From: an uncultured Bacteroidota bacterium | Lineage (GTDB): Bacteria; Bacteroidota; Bacteroidia; Flavobacteriales; Flavobacteriaceae | Length of the DNA: 36,379 bases | Direction of reading: 5' to 3' | Assembly (NCBI GenBank): GCA_902594485.1 | Contig: CACJMJ010000008.1 | Coordinates: 1 to 36,379, forward strand | Part shown: piece by piece, positions 1 to 7,811 of the stretch | Position numbering within the stretch: the stretch's first letter is position 1 | Layout of the letters: each line of letters starts with the position of its first letter | Program-made: the position numbers and the translations under genes | Notes under the pieces: model-generated | The model's input: only the letters and a program-made list of their open reading frames with translations | Told to the model about the DNA's origin: nothing | Database searches by the model: none

Positions 1-2
1 GC

Positions 3-275
3 CCTGATGGTTTTAAAAATAAAGAAGATTACGAGTTTTTAATTAAGTTCTTTGGAAGAAAAAATGTTTTTCTTGCAAATTCAAGAGAATCTTTTATGCT
101 TACATCAAACGTGTTTGTTATTTCTCCAGAAGTTGTTGTTTCTCATTCAATGTTTAAAAGATTAAATAAATGGCTTGAGGAAAAAGGTATTTTAGTTGAA
201 AAAGTTGACTACTCTGATGTCTCTAAGATGTCTGGCCTATTTAGATGTTCCACACTTCCCCTATATAGAGAGTAA
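3..275 (+). CDS. C-terminal part of a DDAH/arginine-deiminase-family amidinohydrolase (5' end outside window)
   Basis: The frame is open from the window edge to a TAA at 273-275 and gives about 90 residues. The end reads GLFRCSTLPLYRE. In dimethylarginine dimethylaminohydrolases and arginine deiminases the nucleophilic cysteine sits in this kind of near-C-terminal Arg-Cys-Ser/Met segment, so this is probably the catalytic Cys. The preceding Thr-Ser-Asn-Val-Phe-Val-Ile-Ser-Pro segment also fits the family. The stop overlaps the ATG of the next gene by one base (TAATG), so translation is probably coupled. The neighbour is CtlX of the same superfamily, which suggests an arginine/citrulline-type hydrolysis unit. 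The substrate cannot be decided from the C-terminal third: methylarginine, arginine or citrulline are all possible. The family call is fairly secure. Confidence 0.7.
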   Translation, partial: PDGFKNKEDYEFLIKFFGRKNVFLANSRESFMLTSNVFVISPEVVVSHSMFKRLNKWLEEKGILVEKVDYSDVSKMSGLFRCSTLPLYRE

Positions 276-1180
276 TGAACCATTTCACTTCAAAAATATT
301 AATGATTTCTCCTGATAAATTTAGGAATAACGAATATACTCTTTCGGATAACGTATTTCAATCAAGAAAAAAAAATAATGATCAGATAAAATCAATTGCA
401 TTAAAAGAATTTGATAAACTTAAAGATGTTATTTCAAATTCAGGAGTAGATGTATTTCATTTCGATGATGATAGTAAATTTGATACTCCTGATGCAGTAT
501 TTCCAAATAACTGGATCTCTTTTCATCACTCTAAGAAAGCTATATTATACCCTATGTTTGCTCCTAATAGAAGGCTTGAAAGAGAGTCTAAAATATTAAA
601 AAAACTTTCTAGATCTGGTTGTGATATCGAAATAGTTAAGGATTACTCTTTTTATGAAGATGAGAATAAATTTCTTGAAGGAACTGGAAGTATAGTTTTG
701 GATAGAAAATCAAAAAATGCCTATTGTTCAATATCTAAAAGATCTAATATTGATCTTTTTAAAAAGTTCTGCTTAGATATGGACTATGTTCCTGTCATCT
801 TTAACTCTTCATATCAGTCAAAACCAATTTATCACACAAATGTTATGATGTCTATATGTAATAATTTTTCTATTATATGTCTTGATTCTATTCATGATAA
901 ACAAGAAAGAGAAAATATTATTGAAAAATTAAATAATTCTGGTCTAGAAATCATTAATATTTCTCTTGATCAAATGACTTCCTTTTTAGGTAATTGTATC
1001 CAACTAATAAATTCTGACTCTTCTCCTATTTTAATTATGAGTTCAAGAGCTTTTAACTCAATCAATAAATCTCAGCTTAAAAAGATTGAGTCACACTCTG
1101 AAATTATTCATTCAGACATTAAAACAATTGAGAATAATGGTGGGGGAAGTGCTAGATGTATGATAGCTGAAATCTTCTAA
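275..1180 (+). CDS. ctlX: CtlX-type citrulline/arginine deiminase-related hydrolase
   Basis: A 301-residue protein of the guanidino-group-modifying (pentein) fold. Visible landmarks are FPNNW at residues 76-80, LEGTGS at 134-139 (conserved acidic residue of the active site), His187 in the segment Ile-Tyr-His-Thr-Asn-Val, and Cys295 in GGGSARC near the C-terminus, which is the expected nucleophile. These make a complete Cys/His/acidic active site, and the length is normal for CtlX-like proteins of Bacteroidota. The ATG at 275 overlaps the upstream stop by one base. CtlX-annotated proteins are associated with citrulline use; the exact reaction here is inferred from family resemblance. No signal peptide is seen, so the enzyme is cytoplasmic. 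A 56-bp AT-rich gap follows before the next gene. Confidence 0.82.
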   Translation: MNHFTSKILMISPDKFRNNEYTLSDNVFQSRKKNNDQIKSIALKEFDKLKDVISNSGVDVFHFDDDSKFDTPDAVFPNNWISFHHSKKAILYPMFAPNRRLERESKILKKLSRSGCDIEIVKDYSFYEDENKFLEGTGSIVLDRKSKNAYCSISKRSNIDLFKKFCLDMDYVPVIFNSSYQSKPIYHTNVMMSICNNFSIICLDSIHDKQERENIIEKLNNSGLEIINISLDQMTSFLGNCIQLINSDSSPILIMSSRAFNSINKSQLKKIESHSEIIHSDIKTIENNGGGSARCMIAEIF

Positions 1181-1236
1181 ATATTATTATATTTAAGAAA
1201 AGTTTCAAATCTTAATTAAAATTAAAAACTAATTAT

Positions 1237-4200
1237 ATGAAAAGACTATTACTATTAATGTTTGCTTTTCTTTTGCTCTTGCCAATTGAAGCAAACTCAC
1301 AAAGAAAAAGAAATCAAAAAGACAATTCAAAAAATCAAAAGGTTTCCTTAAATGCATTTAAATTTAGAAATGTTGGACCCGCTTTTCTATCAGGAAGAAT
1401 TGCTGATATTGCAATACATCCAGATAATGAAAATGTATGGTATGTAGCAGTAGGTTCAGGAGGAGTATGGATGACTAATAATGCCGGAACTACTTGGAAT
1501 CCTATTTTTGATAGTCAACCAACTTATTCAACAGGATCAATTACAATTGACCCTTCCAATCCAAGTATTATATGGGTTGGGACAGGAGAAAATGTTGGGG
1601 GTAGACATGTTGGTTATGGAGACGGTGTTTACAGGAGTGCTGATGGTGGAAAAACCTGGAAGAATATGGGGCTAAAAAAGACAGAGCATATATCTGAAAT
1701 AATTGTTCACCCAGATAATTCTGATGTCGTGTACGTTGCTGCACAAGGACCTCTATGGTCAAGCGGCGGCGAGAGAGGTCTTTACAAGACAATGGATGGA
1801 GGTAAATCATGGAATAAAATATTAGGAGGTTCTGAATGGACAGGTGTTACTGACATTATGATGGATTCAAGACATTCAAACATAATTTATGCTGCTACCT
1901 GGGATAGACACAGAACTGTAGCAGCTTATATGGGAGGTGGTCCTGGATCTGGTATCCATAGATCTGACGACAATGGAAATACATGGAAAAAGTTAACAAA
2001 CGGAATTCCTAGATCTAATCTAGGTAAAATTGGTATTGCAATGTCATATCAAAATCCAGATGTTGTTTATGCTGCAATCGAGACTGATAGAACTAAAGGT
2101 GGAATCTACAGATCAGTAGATAGGGGAGAATCATGGAAAAAAATGTCAAACACTGTTTCAGGTGGAACAGGTCCCCATTATTACCAAGAGCTATATACAA
2201 GCCCTCATAAATTTGACAGACTTTATTTAATGAATGTCCAAATTTTAACTTCAGAAGATGGTGGAAAAAACTTTAGAACTCTTGAGGGTGCTAGACAAAA
2301 GCATAGCGATCATCATGCTATTGTATTTAAAGATAGTGACCCAGACTATATAATGGTTGGAACTGATGCTGGTATATATGAAAGTTTTGACTTAGCTCAA
2401 AATTGGCATTATTTTTTAAATCTTCCTCTGACTCAGTTCTATAAAGTTGCTGTGAATAATGCAGAGCCTTTCTATCATATATTTGGTGGTACTCAAGATA
2501 ATGGATCAGCAGGTGGTCCTTCGGCTACAGATGAAGGTGCAGGTATTACAAATCGTGACTGGTATAAAACTTTATTTGCAGATGGTCATCAATCAGCTAC
2601 TGATCCTGTATATAATAATATTATATATGCAACAACTCAAGAGGGAAGATTCCATAGAGTTGACCTGGAGACTGGTGAACAAGTTTTTGTTCAACCTCAA
2701 GCATTAGATGGTGACCCTCATGAAAGATATAATTGGGATACACCAATATTAGTAAGTCCCCACAACCCAGCTAAAATATATATAGGCTCTTATAGAGTAT
2801 GGGAATCAGAGGATAGAGGTGACAGCTGGAATCCTATATCTGGAGACTTAACTAGAAATGAGAATAGAATTGAGCTTCCAATTATGGGCAGAAAACAAAG
2901 CTGGGATAATGCATGGGATGTTAAAGCAATGTCTCAATATAATACGATCACTTCACTTTCAGAGTCACCTGTTCAAGAAGGTATTATATGGGCTGGTACT
3001 GATGACGGTTTTATCCAAGTAACAATTAATGGTGGTGATTCATGGAAATCAATTCCTGTTACAAAGCTTGGATTAGCAGAAAGGACATTTGTAAATGATA
3101 TCAAGGCAGATCTTTACGATCCCAATACAGTATATGTTTCATTAGATAATCATAAAGAGGGAGACTTGTCTCCATATCTTTACAAAAGTCATGATCTAGG
3201 AGAGTCATGGGAATCTATTTCCAACAATATTCCAGACAGAACATTAGTTTGGAGATTTGTCCAAGATCATATAAATAAAAACTTATTCTTTTTAGCAACA
3301 GAGTTTGGTATATATACTTCACTAGATGCTGGAAATAACTGGCAAAAACTTCCTGGTACACCTACTATATCCTTTAGAGACATTGTCATTCAAGAGAGAG
3401 AGAATGATTTAGTTGGCGCCTCTTTTGGAAGAGGTTTCTTCGTGCTAGATGATTATAGTGCACTAAGAGAAATGACAAAGGAGAATTTATCTAAAAAAGG
3501 AAAATTATTTAAGCCAAGAGATGCTAAATTGTTTAAACCAAGAAATTCTCTTGGAAATACTGGTGGTCAATTCTATGTCGCTAAGAATCCAGAGTATGGT
3601 GCAGTTTTTACATATCATTTAAAAGATATGCCTAAGACTTCAAAATCTCTTAGAATACAATCTGAAAAAAAACTTAATTCTAATAAAGAAGATGTTTCAT
3701 TCCCAGGATATGACGCTCTTTCTGAAGAAATGAATGAAAAGCCAGCAAGCATAATTCTAACTATAACTGATTCAGAAGGTAATCATATTAGAAATGTGAA
3801 AAAGAATGCATCAAATGGTTCAGGTAGAATTGCATGGAATTTAAGACATAAAAGTTACTATCCAGTTAGAGCTGGAAGAGCTCAATCAAATTGGTGGTGG
3901 AACCCATCTGGTCCATATGTGACTCCAGGACAGTACACAGCTAACTTATATCTTGAAAACAACGGGTCTGTAGAAAAACTAGATGGTCCTGTTGAATTTA
4001 ATGTAAAACCTCTAAGAGCTGGAACTTTAGAAGGAGCTTCACATGATGAATATAACTCCTTCAGGGAGAGAATATCAAGTCTTTACATTGAAATGTCTAA
4101 ATATCAAGACGAGTTCAACATGATGGAGAATAAAGTCCAACTGTTAGAAAAAGCTTCAATGCAGTTAGAAGAATTTTCTCCAGAATTAATGAAAAAGATT

Positions 4201-4497
4201 TCAGATTTTAAGGCAAAATATAATGCTTTTGACACTGACACTAATGGGAATAATGCAAGATCAGAGATTGGAGAGTGGGATAAGGTAACAATTTCAACAA
4301 GAGTTCAAATTGCAATGCAAGGTCTATCTACTTCCTATGGTCCAACTGATTTAAATAAATCAAATCTTGAAATAGCTGAAAAATTATTTAAAAAGTTAGC
4401 TACTGATGTAAAGATGTTTAAGTCTGAGCTTGAAACATTAGAGAATGAAGTAAAGGAGCTTAACCCTCCTCATTTATCAGGAACTGGAATTAATTAG
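1237..4497 (+). CDS. Large secreted Asp-box beta-propeller protein (VPS10/sortilin-like)
   Basis: A 1086-residue protein with a clear signal peptide (Lys-Arg then a run of Leu, about residues 1-21). The body carries at least nine Asp-box/BNR turns of the form S-x-D-x-G-x-(T/S)-W, for example SADGGKTW near residue 134, TMDGGKSW near 184, SDDNGNTW near 241, SVDRGESW near 292, SEDRGDSW near 523 and SLDAGNNW near 697. This indicates two stacked beta-propellers, as in VPS10/sortilin-like proteins often annotated as glycosyl hydrolases in Bacteroidota. Residues from about 790 to 930 look like beta-sandwich sequence, and the last 150 are helical and charged. I see no type IX secretion C-terminal domain, so it is probably periplasmic. 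Enzymatic activity is not shown by the sequence. Its last 8 bases overlap the convergent channel gene. Confidence 0.8.
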   Translation: MKRLLLLMFAFLLLLPIEANSQRKRNQKDNSKNQKVSLNAFKFRNVGPAFLSGRIADIAIHPDNENVWYVAVGSGGVWMTNNAGTTWNPIFDSQPTYSTGSITIDPSNPSIIWVGTGENVGGRHVGYGDGVYRSADGGKTWKNMGLKKTEHISEIIVHPDNSDVVYVAAQGPLWSSGGERGLYKTMDGGKSWNKILGGSEWTGVTDIMMDSRHSNIIYAATWDRHRTVAAYMGGGPGSGIHRSDDNGNTWKKLTNGIPRSNLGKIGIAMSYQNPDVVYAAIETDRTKGGIYRSVDRGESWKKMSNTVSGGTGPHYYQELYTSPHKFDRLYLMNVQILTSEDGGKNFRTLEGARQKHSDHHAIVFKDSDPDYIMVGTDAGIYESFDLAQNWHYFLNLPLTQFYKVAVNNAEPFYHIFGGTQDNGSAGGPSATDEGAGITNRDWYKTLFADGHQSATDPVYNNIIYATTQEGRFHRVDLETGEQVFVQPQALDGDPHERYNWDTPILVSPHNPAKIYIGSYRVWESEDRGDSWNPISGDLTRNENRIELPIMGRKQSWDNAWDVKAMSQYNTITSLSESPVQEGIIWAGTDDGFIQVTINGGDSWKSIPVTKLGLAERTFVNDIKADLYDPNTVYVSLDNHKEGDLSPYLYKSHDLGESWESISNNIPDRTLVWRFVQDHINKNLFFLATEFGIYTSLDAGNNWQKLPGTPTISFRDIVIQERENDLVGASFGRGFFVLDDYSALREMTKENLSKKGKLFKPRDAKLFKPRNSLGNTGGQFYVAKNPEYGAVFTYHLKDMPKTSKSLRIQSEKKLNSNKEDVSFPGYDALSEEMNEKPASIILTITDSEGNHIRNVKKNASNGSGRIAWNLRHKSYYPVRAGRAQSNWWWNPSGPYVTPGQYTANLYLENNGSVEKLDGPVEFNVKPLRAGTLEGASHDEYNSFRERISSLYIEMSKYQDEFNMMENKVQLLEKASMQLEEFSPELMKKISDFKAKYNAFDTDTNGNNARSEIGEWDKVTISTRVQIAMQGLSTSYGPTDLNKSNLEIAEKLFKKLATDVKMFKSELETLENEVKELNPPHLSGTGIN

Positions 4498-5701
4498 AGG
4501 TAGGCTGATTAAGTTCAAAACACTCTAGTTTAAAGTATTTAACAGAAGATAAAAGGTGGTCAAAAATATCAGAGGTAAGTGCCTCATATTTTGTCCACTC
4601 TTTGTCTTTTGAAAAAGCATAAATCTGAATTGGAATACCTTGAGAAGTAGGTTCAAGTTGCCTACACATCATAGTCAGATCATCATTTGTCATAGGATGT
4701 GCTTTTAAATACTCTTCAATATAAGTTCTGAATACACCTAAGTTAGTCATGTTTCTTCCATTTAAAAGCATAGACTTATCAGCATTTTCTTTTTGATTAT
4801 ATAATTCAATTTCACTGCTTTTCTTATTTAAATAATCTTTTATCAATTTTACTTTTTTTAGTTCATTAATTTCTTCATTTTTTAAAAATCGAACAGAACT
4901 TGGTTTAATTAAAAGTGATCTTTTAATTCTTCTCCCTTTCGATTCTTCCATACCTCTCCAATTAATAAATGAATCTGAAACAAGCTTGTAAGTAGGAATT
5001 GTTGTAATAGTATTATCAAAGTTTTGAACTTTAACAGTGGATAGATTCACTTCTATAACTGTTCCATCAGCATCAGAACCTTTCATAGTAATCCAATCAC
5101 CAATCCTTACAGTATCATTTACTGTAATTTGAATACTAGAAACAAACCCGAGTATTGTATCTCTAAAAACTAAAATAATTATAGCTGAAAGTGCACCAAG
5201 TGATGCTAGAAATGTTCCAATCTCCCTCCCAGTGAGGACAGATAAAATTAATATTATACCAATGAACCATAGAAATATCATTATAACCTGTATATAGCTA
5301 TCTATTGGTATGTGTTTAAGAGATGAACTTAACTTGAAATAATCTTTTACAGTTCCAAGAACAGACTTTACAGTTATTATAAATAAAACAATTGTTAATG
5401 CCTCAATTATAATTACTAGATTATCAGTATAAGTGGGAATAACCAAATAAAGAAAAAATAATGATGGAATAAATGATAAAAGTCTTGGAACCTTGTTTTT
5501 TATCAAAAGATCATCAAATGTAGATGAAGTTGATTTGGCAATTCTTTTAAAAAAGGATAAGATTATTCTTCTTGTTATATAATTTATCATTATAACTATT
5601 ACTGTTATAGATAATATTATAAGACCTGTTGTTATTAGGTTTGATAGGTAAGAACTTATACCATAATTAGATAAAAATTCAATTATTTCTTCTTTGTACA
5701 T
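4490..5701 (-). CDS. MscS-family mechanosensitive ion channel (YbdG-like)
   Basis: A 403-residue inner-membrane protein with about five hydrophobic segments, near residues 20-42, 72-92, 95-115, 138-158 and 163-182. The last is the Gly/Ala-rich pore helix, running from GTFLASLGALSA to RDTILGF. Next comes the MscS beta domain with the characteristic VRIGDW (198-203), then a soluble alpha/beta C-terminus. This layout and length match the YbdG/MscM branch more than the 286-residue MscS. The role is release of solutes on hypo-osmotic shock (family knowledge). The ATG at 5701 lies only 5 nt from a TATTTTTG box at 5706-5713, so the message may be nearly leaderless. The 3' end overlaps the convergent Asp-box gene by 8 bp. 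Confidence 0.88.
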   Translation of the reverse strand: MYKEEIIEFLSNYGISSYLSNLITTGLIILSITVIVIMINYITRRIILSFFKRIAKSTSSTFDDLLIKNKVPRLLSFIPSLFFLYLVIPTYTDNLVIIIEALTIVLFIITVKSVLGTVKDYFKLSSSLKHIPIDSYIQVIMIFLWFIGIILILSVLTGREIGTFLASLGALSAIIILVFRDTILGFVSSIQITVNDTVRIGDWITMKGSDADGTVIEVNLSTVKVQNFDNTITTIPTYKLVSDSFINWRGMEESKGRRIKRSLLIKPSSVRFLKNEEINELKKVKLIKDYLNKKSSEIELYNQKENADKSMLLNGRNMTNLGVFRTYIEEYLKAHPMTNDDLTMMCRQLEPTSQGIPIQIYAFSKDKEWTKYEALTSDIFDHLLSSVKYFKLECFELNQPTSN

Positions 5702-5705
5702 GGTA

Positions 5706-5713
5706 CAAAAATA
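5706..5713 (-). promoter_or_regulatory. Possible TAnnTTTG -7 box for the mscS-family gene
   Basis: On the minus strand the bases read TATTTTTG, which matches the Bacteroidota -7 consensus TAnnTTTG. The G lies 5 nt before the ATG, so a start site at or just before the start codon is predicted. I see no TTG at the -33 position. The box lies in the T-tract of the preceding terminator, so the match could be a by-product of a T-rich run. Confidence 0.4.
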
Positions 5714-5740
5714 AAAAACCCACCATTAAGGTGGGTCTTT
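5711..5740 (-). terminator. Rho-independent terminator of the secreted-paralogue pair
   Basis: Bases 5718-5724 (ACCCACC) pair perfectly with 5730-5736 (GGTGGGT) around a 5-nt loop. Read on the minus strand the stem is followed by TTTTTTATTTTT, a good U-tract. It lies about 20 nt past the stop of the gene at 5761-6531 and separates it from the mscS-family gene. There is a shorter T-run on the plus side, so orientation is clear but not absolute. Confidence 0.85.
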
Positions 5741-5760
5741 TAATGATAAAATTTAGATAA

Positions 5761-6531
5761 TTAGTTATGAATTGAAACTAATTCAAGTGTGACAAAGTTT
5801 TGATGATCACTTGCTGATTGAACACCTTCTCTTAACTTTGTGCCTTTAAAAGTATCACCCATGGACTGCCAACCTGATCTAGATGCACCAGGTACTCCAA
5901 TATTAAAAAAGAAATGAGTTGCATCCTCATATGCATTATCAGTTCTTTCATAAATTTTAGCAAGACCCCAATATCTGTGTTGTCCCATTAAAATTTCTTT
6001 CTCTACCATCGGTTTAATTATTTCAGATTCCCAGCTTTCAAAATCATCAGATTTTGCTATTGTGGATGTAATACTCATTCTATCTCCTTGTTTTAAGTCT
6101 CCACCTGCAAGTATAGTCCATGAAACACCTTCAATATGATAGTTTCTCCTTTGATTACTTGAGTTTGGAGAAGCATCGAACATTCTTGTAATTGCTCTTT
6201 TAGACATCTTACCTTTATATGCTTCTTGTGCATATTTTCCATAATCTGCAGAACTATAATTTGCTAACTGCTCTTTACTAGCAAAACTTGTAATTATAAA
6301 GTAATCGGCAGGATTCTCTCTATCATCGCTAGTTTGTATAACTTTCCATACAGCTTGTTGAGTCTGAACTCCATCTTCAATTGCTTTTTTATGAAGTGGT
6401 CCCCAGAATTTCTCAGTTTTAATATAGTCATCCTCAGCACCTTCTTTTAGGTCTACCGCACTAACTATAGCATATTGAGCTGATGTAGTTGTTGTAAATA
6501 TTAATGTTAATAATAATAGTATTTTTTTCAT
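5761..6531 (-). CDS. Secreted protein of unknown function, tandem paralogue A
   Basis: A 256-residue protein with a signal peptide of about 18 residues ending Ser-Ala-Gln. I do not recognise a named family. It is clearly homologous to the next upstream gene: both have a mature start QYA..SAVDL, then FW...H..AI..G.Q....VWK, YKGKMS.R.I.RM.D, RRNY, TILAGGD.K.GD and KSDDFE..ES. Each half contains a similar pattern (acidic helix, Trp or Pro, His/Glu, Gly, Trp-x-x-x-Lys, then Tyr/Phe-rich strand), so the protein looks like two copies of a roughly 100-residue alpha/beta module. This resembles dimeric alpha-beta-barrel (antibiotic-monooxygenase-like) proteins, but that is inference. The gap to its partner is 12 bp, so they share an operon, which ends at the terminator at 5711-5740. 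Probably periplasmic. Confidence 0.75.
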   Translation of the reverse strand: MKKILLLLTLIFTTTTSAQYAIVSAVDLKEGAEDDYIKTEKFWGPLHKKAIEDGVQTQQAVWKVIQTSDDRENPADYFIITSFASKEQLANYSSADYGKYAQEAYKGKMSKRAITRMFDASPNSSNQRRNYHIEGVSWTILAGGDLKQGDRMSITSTIAKSDDFESWESEIIKPMVEKEILMGQHRYWGLAKIYERTDNAYEDATHFFFNIGVPGASRSGWQSMGDTFKGTKLREGVQSASDHQNFVTLELVSIHN

Positions 6532-6543
6532 TTTATTTAATTT

Positions 6544-7299
6544 TTAGTTAGCAACAAACACACATGTATATTCTTCAGAATCTTGCATGTCTCTTGATGA
6601 TTCAATTCCTTCCCACAGTTTATCCCATTTAAAACCTGACATACCTTCAAACTCTACATCTGGGTTACCAGCTAGATTCCATGCAAAATGAGTAAATCCT
6701 GTATAAGCATTATCAGCTCTGTCTTTTACTTTAACAAGAACCCATTGTCTTATTCTTCCGTTTAAAATATTTTGCTCAGCTATAGGCTTCCAAACTTTAG
6801 ACTCGTAGTTTTCAAAATCATCAGATTTTTTACTCATTAAGTTAAGTGATGCTTTATCACCTGGTTTTACATCTCCACCTGCAAGTATAGTCCCATCAAC
6901 AACTTCAAGGATATAGTTTCGTCTTTCTCTACTTTCAGAACCAGTTCCATCTAACATTCTTTGGATAGATCTTCTTGACATTTTTCCTTTATATACTTTC
7001 TGAGCTAACTCAGCTCCGTTATATCCTTTCTCCATTTGTTCCATTGACTCGTATAGATCAAAAATTAGATACTCGTTATTTCCTGGCTCATCTCCTTCTT
7101 GTGGTGTTCTTTTCCAAACAGACCATCCAGATTGAAGTCCTTGTTTAATAGCTTCTTGATGAATTCCTGACCAGAACTTTTCAAGTTTTAAGTAATCTTG
7201 TTCAGCACCATCATTAAGGTCAACAGCAGACATAACTGCGTATTGAGCACTTAAGGAGAGACTGAATAAAAGTGTAAGTGTTAATAATAAATTTTTCAT
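6544..7299 (-). CDS. Secreted protein of unknown function, tandem paralogue B
   Basis: A 251-residue partner of the downstream gene, with a Leu/Ser-rich signal peptide ending Ser-Ala-Gln at about residue 19. Conserved blocks shared with paralogue A lie near residues 20-62 (start of module 1), 105-116 (YKGKMSRRSIQR), 128-148 (RRNY to GGDVKPGD) and 158-210 (module 2, including KSDDFENYES and DNAY..FTHF). Paralogue B differs mainly in loops and in the last 40 residues. It is the first gene of the pair and starts 72 bp after the end of the tmRNA. I see no GC-rich terminator in that gap, so it may be read through from the ssrA promoter. The function is unknown. Two tandem diverged copies suggest heteromer formation or distinct ligands (speculation). 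Confidence 0.75.
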   Translation of the reverse strand: MKNLLLTLTLLFSLSLSAQYAVMSAVDLNDGAEQDYLKLEKFWSGIHQEAIKQGLQSGWSVWKRTPQEGDEPGNNEYLIFDLYESMEQMEKGYNGAELAQKVYKGKMSRRSIQRMLDGTGSESRERRNYILEVVDGTILAGGDVKPGDKASLNLMSKKSDDFENYESKVWKPIAEQNILNGRIRQWVLVKVKDRADNAYTGFTHFAWNLAGNPDVEFEGMSGFKWDKLWEGIESSRDMQDSEEYTCVFVAN

Positions 7300-7371
7300 A
7301 GTTAATTTTTAGTTTAAGAAAATTAAAAATAGAAAAATTATTTAGAATTATTATAAATAAAGAAGAATTTG

Positions 7372-7766
7372 TGGAGTCGGCGGGATTCGAACCCGCGTCC
7401 ATACAAGTAATTAAATTACCTTCTACAAGCTTATTTACCTTTAAATTTTCGAGAAAATACTTGGTAGATAACAACCAAAATATTTTCCTTATCACTTAAG
7501 TTTTAAGTTTTATTCAGTGACAATAAAACTCTAGATTAACTTAATGGTATCTCATATATAAAAACTGTTAATCAAAGTCTTCATGAGACATCTAGCTTCT
7601 CAACCTAGTTGAGATTCGCAATGACTTACTATGATTCAGTCAATTATGCAGCTAGAGCGTAGTTATTTTCGCCATTTAAAAGCTGAAAATTAATTTAACG
7701 AGTTTATTTTCAAACCTCGACCTGCTAATAAAAAAATTAGTCTTGCTGTCAAAACCTGTCGACCCC
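7372..7766 (-). ncRNA. ssrA: Transfer-messenger RNA (tmRNA)
   Basis: The 5' end GGGGTCG (7766-7760) pairs with CGACTCC near 7379-7373 to form the tRNA-like acceptor stem. The 3' part carries the T-arm GCGGGTTCGAATCCCGC, followed by discriminator A at 7372; CCA is not fully encoded. The tag frame at 7673-7644 reads GGC GAA AAT AAC TAC GCT CTA GCT GCA TAA, giving GENNYALAA, the tag known from Bacteroidota. tmRNA rescues stalled ribosomes and marks the nascent chain for proteolysis. The length of 395 nt is normal for a one-piece tmRNA, and both halves are in the usual order, so it is not permuted. An open frame crossing the 3' half (7495-7220) is not a gene. Confidence 0.97.
7644..7673 (-). other. 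tmRNA proteolysis-tag reading frame (GENNYALAA)
   Basis: Ten codons inside the tmRNA. The resume codon is GGC at 7673-7671 and the stop TAA is at 7646-7644. The encoded tag GENNYALAA ends in the Leu-Ala-Ala degron read by ClpXP-type proteases. The tag sequence is a taxonomic marker for Bacteroidota. Confidence 0.95.
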
Positions 7767-7791
7767 AAAATTTCAAAGTACAATAGATTTG

Positions 7792-7799
7792 CAAAGATA
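7792..7799 (-). promoter_or_regulatory. ssrA promoter, TAnnTTTG box
   Basis: On the minus strand these bases read TATCTTTG, matching the Bacteroidota -7 consensus. The box sits in the 45-bp gap between the kdsA stop and the tmRNA 5' end. The predicted start is around 7785, giving a precursor leader of about 20 nt for RNase P removal. No clear TTG is seen at -33. Confidence 0.6.
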
Positions 7800-7811
7800 T
7801 GATAATTAAGA

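Noticed and set aside
7220-7495. A 91-codon open frame on the minus strand
   Set aside because: It runs through the 3' half of the tmRNA and into the start of the secreted paralogue in another frame; composition is explained by the tmRNA.
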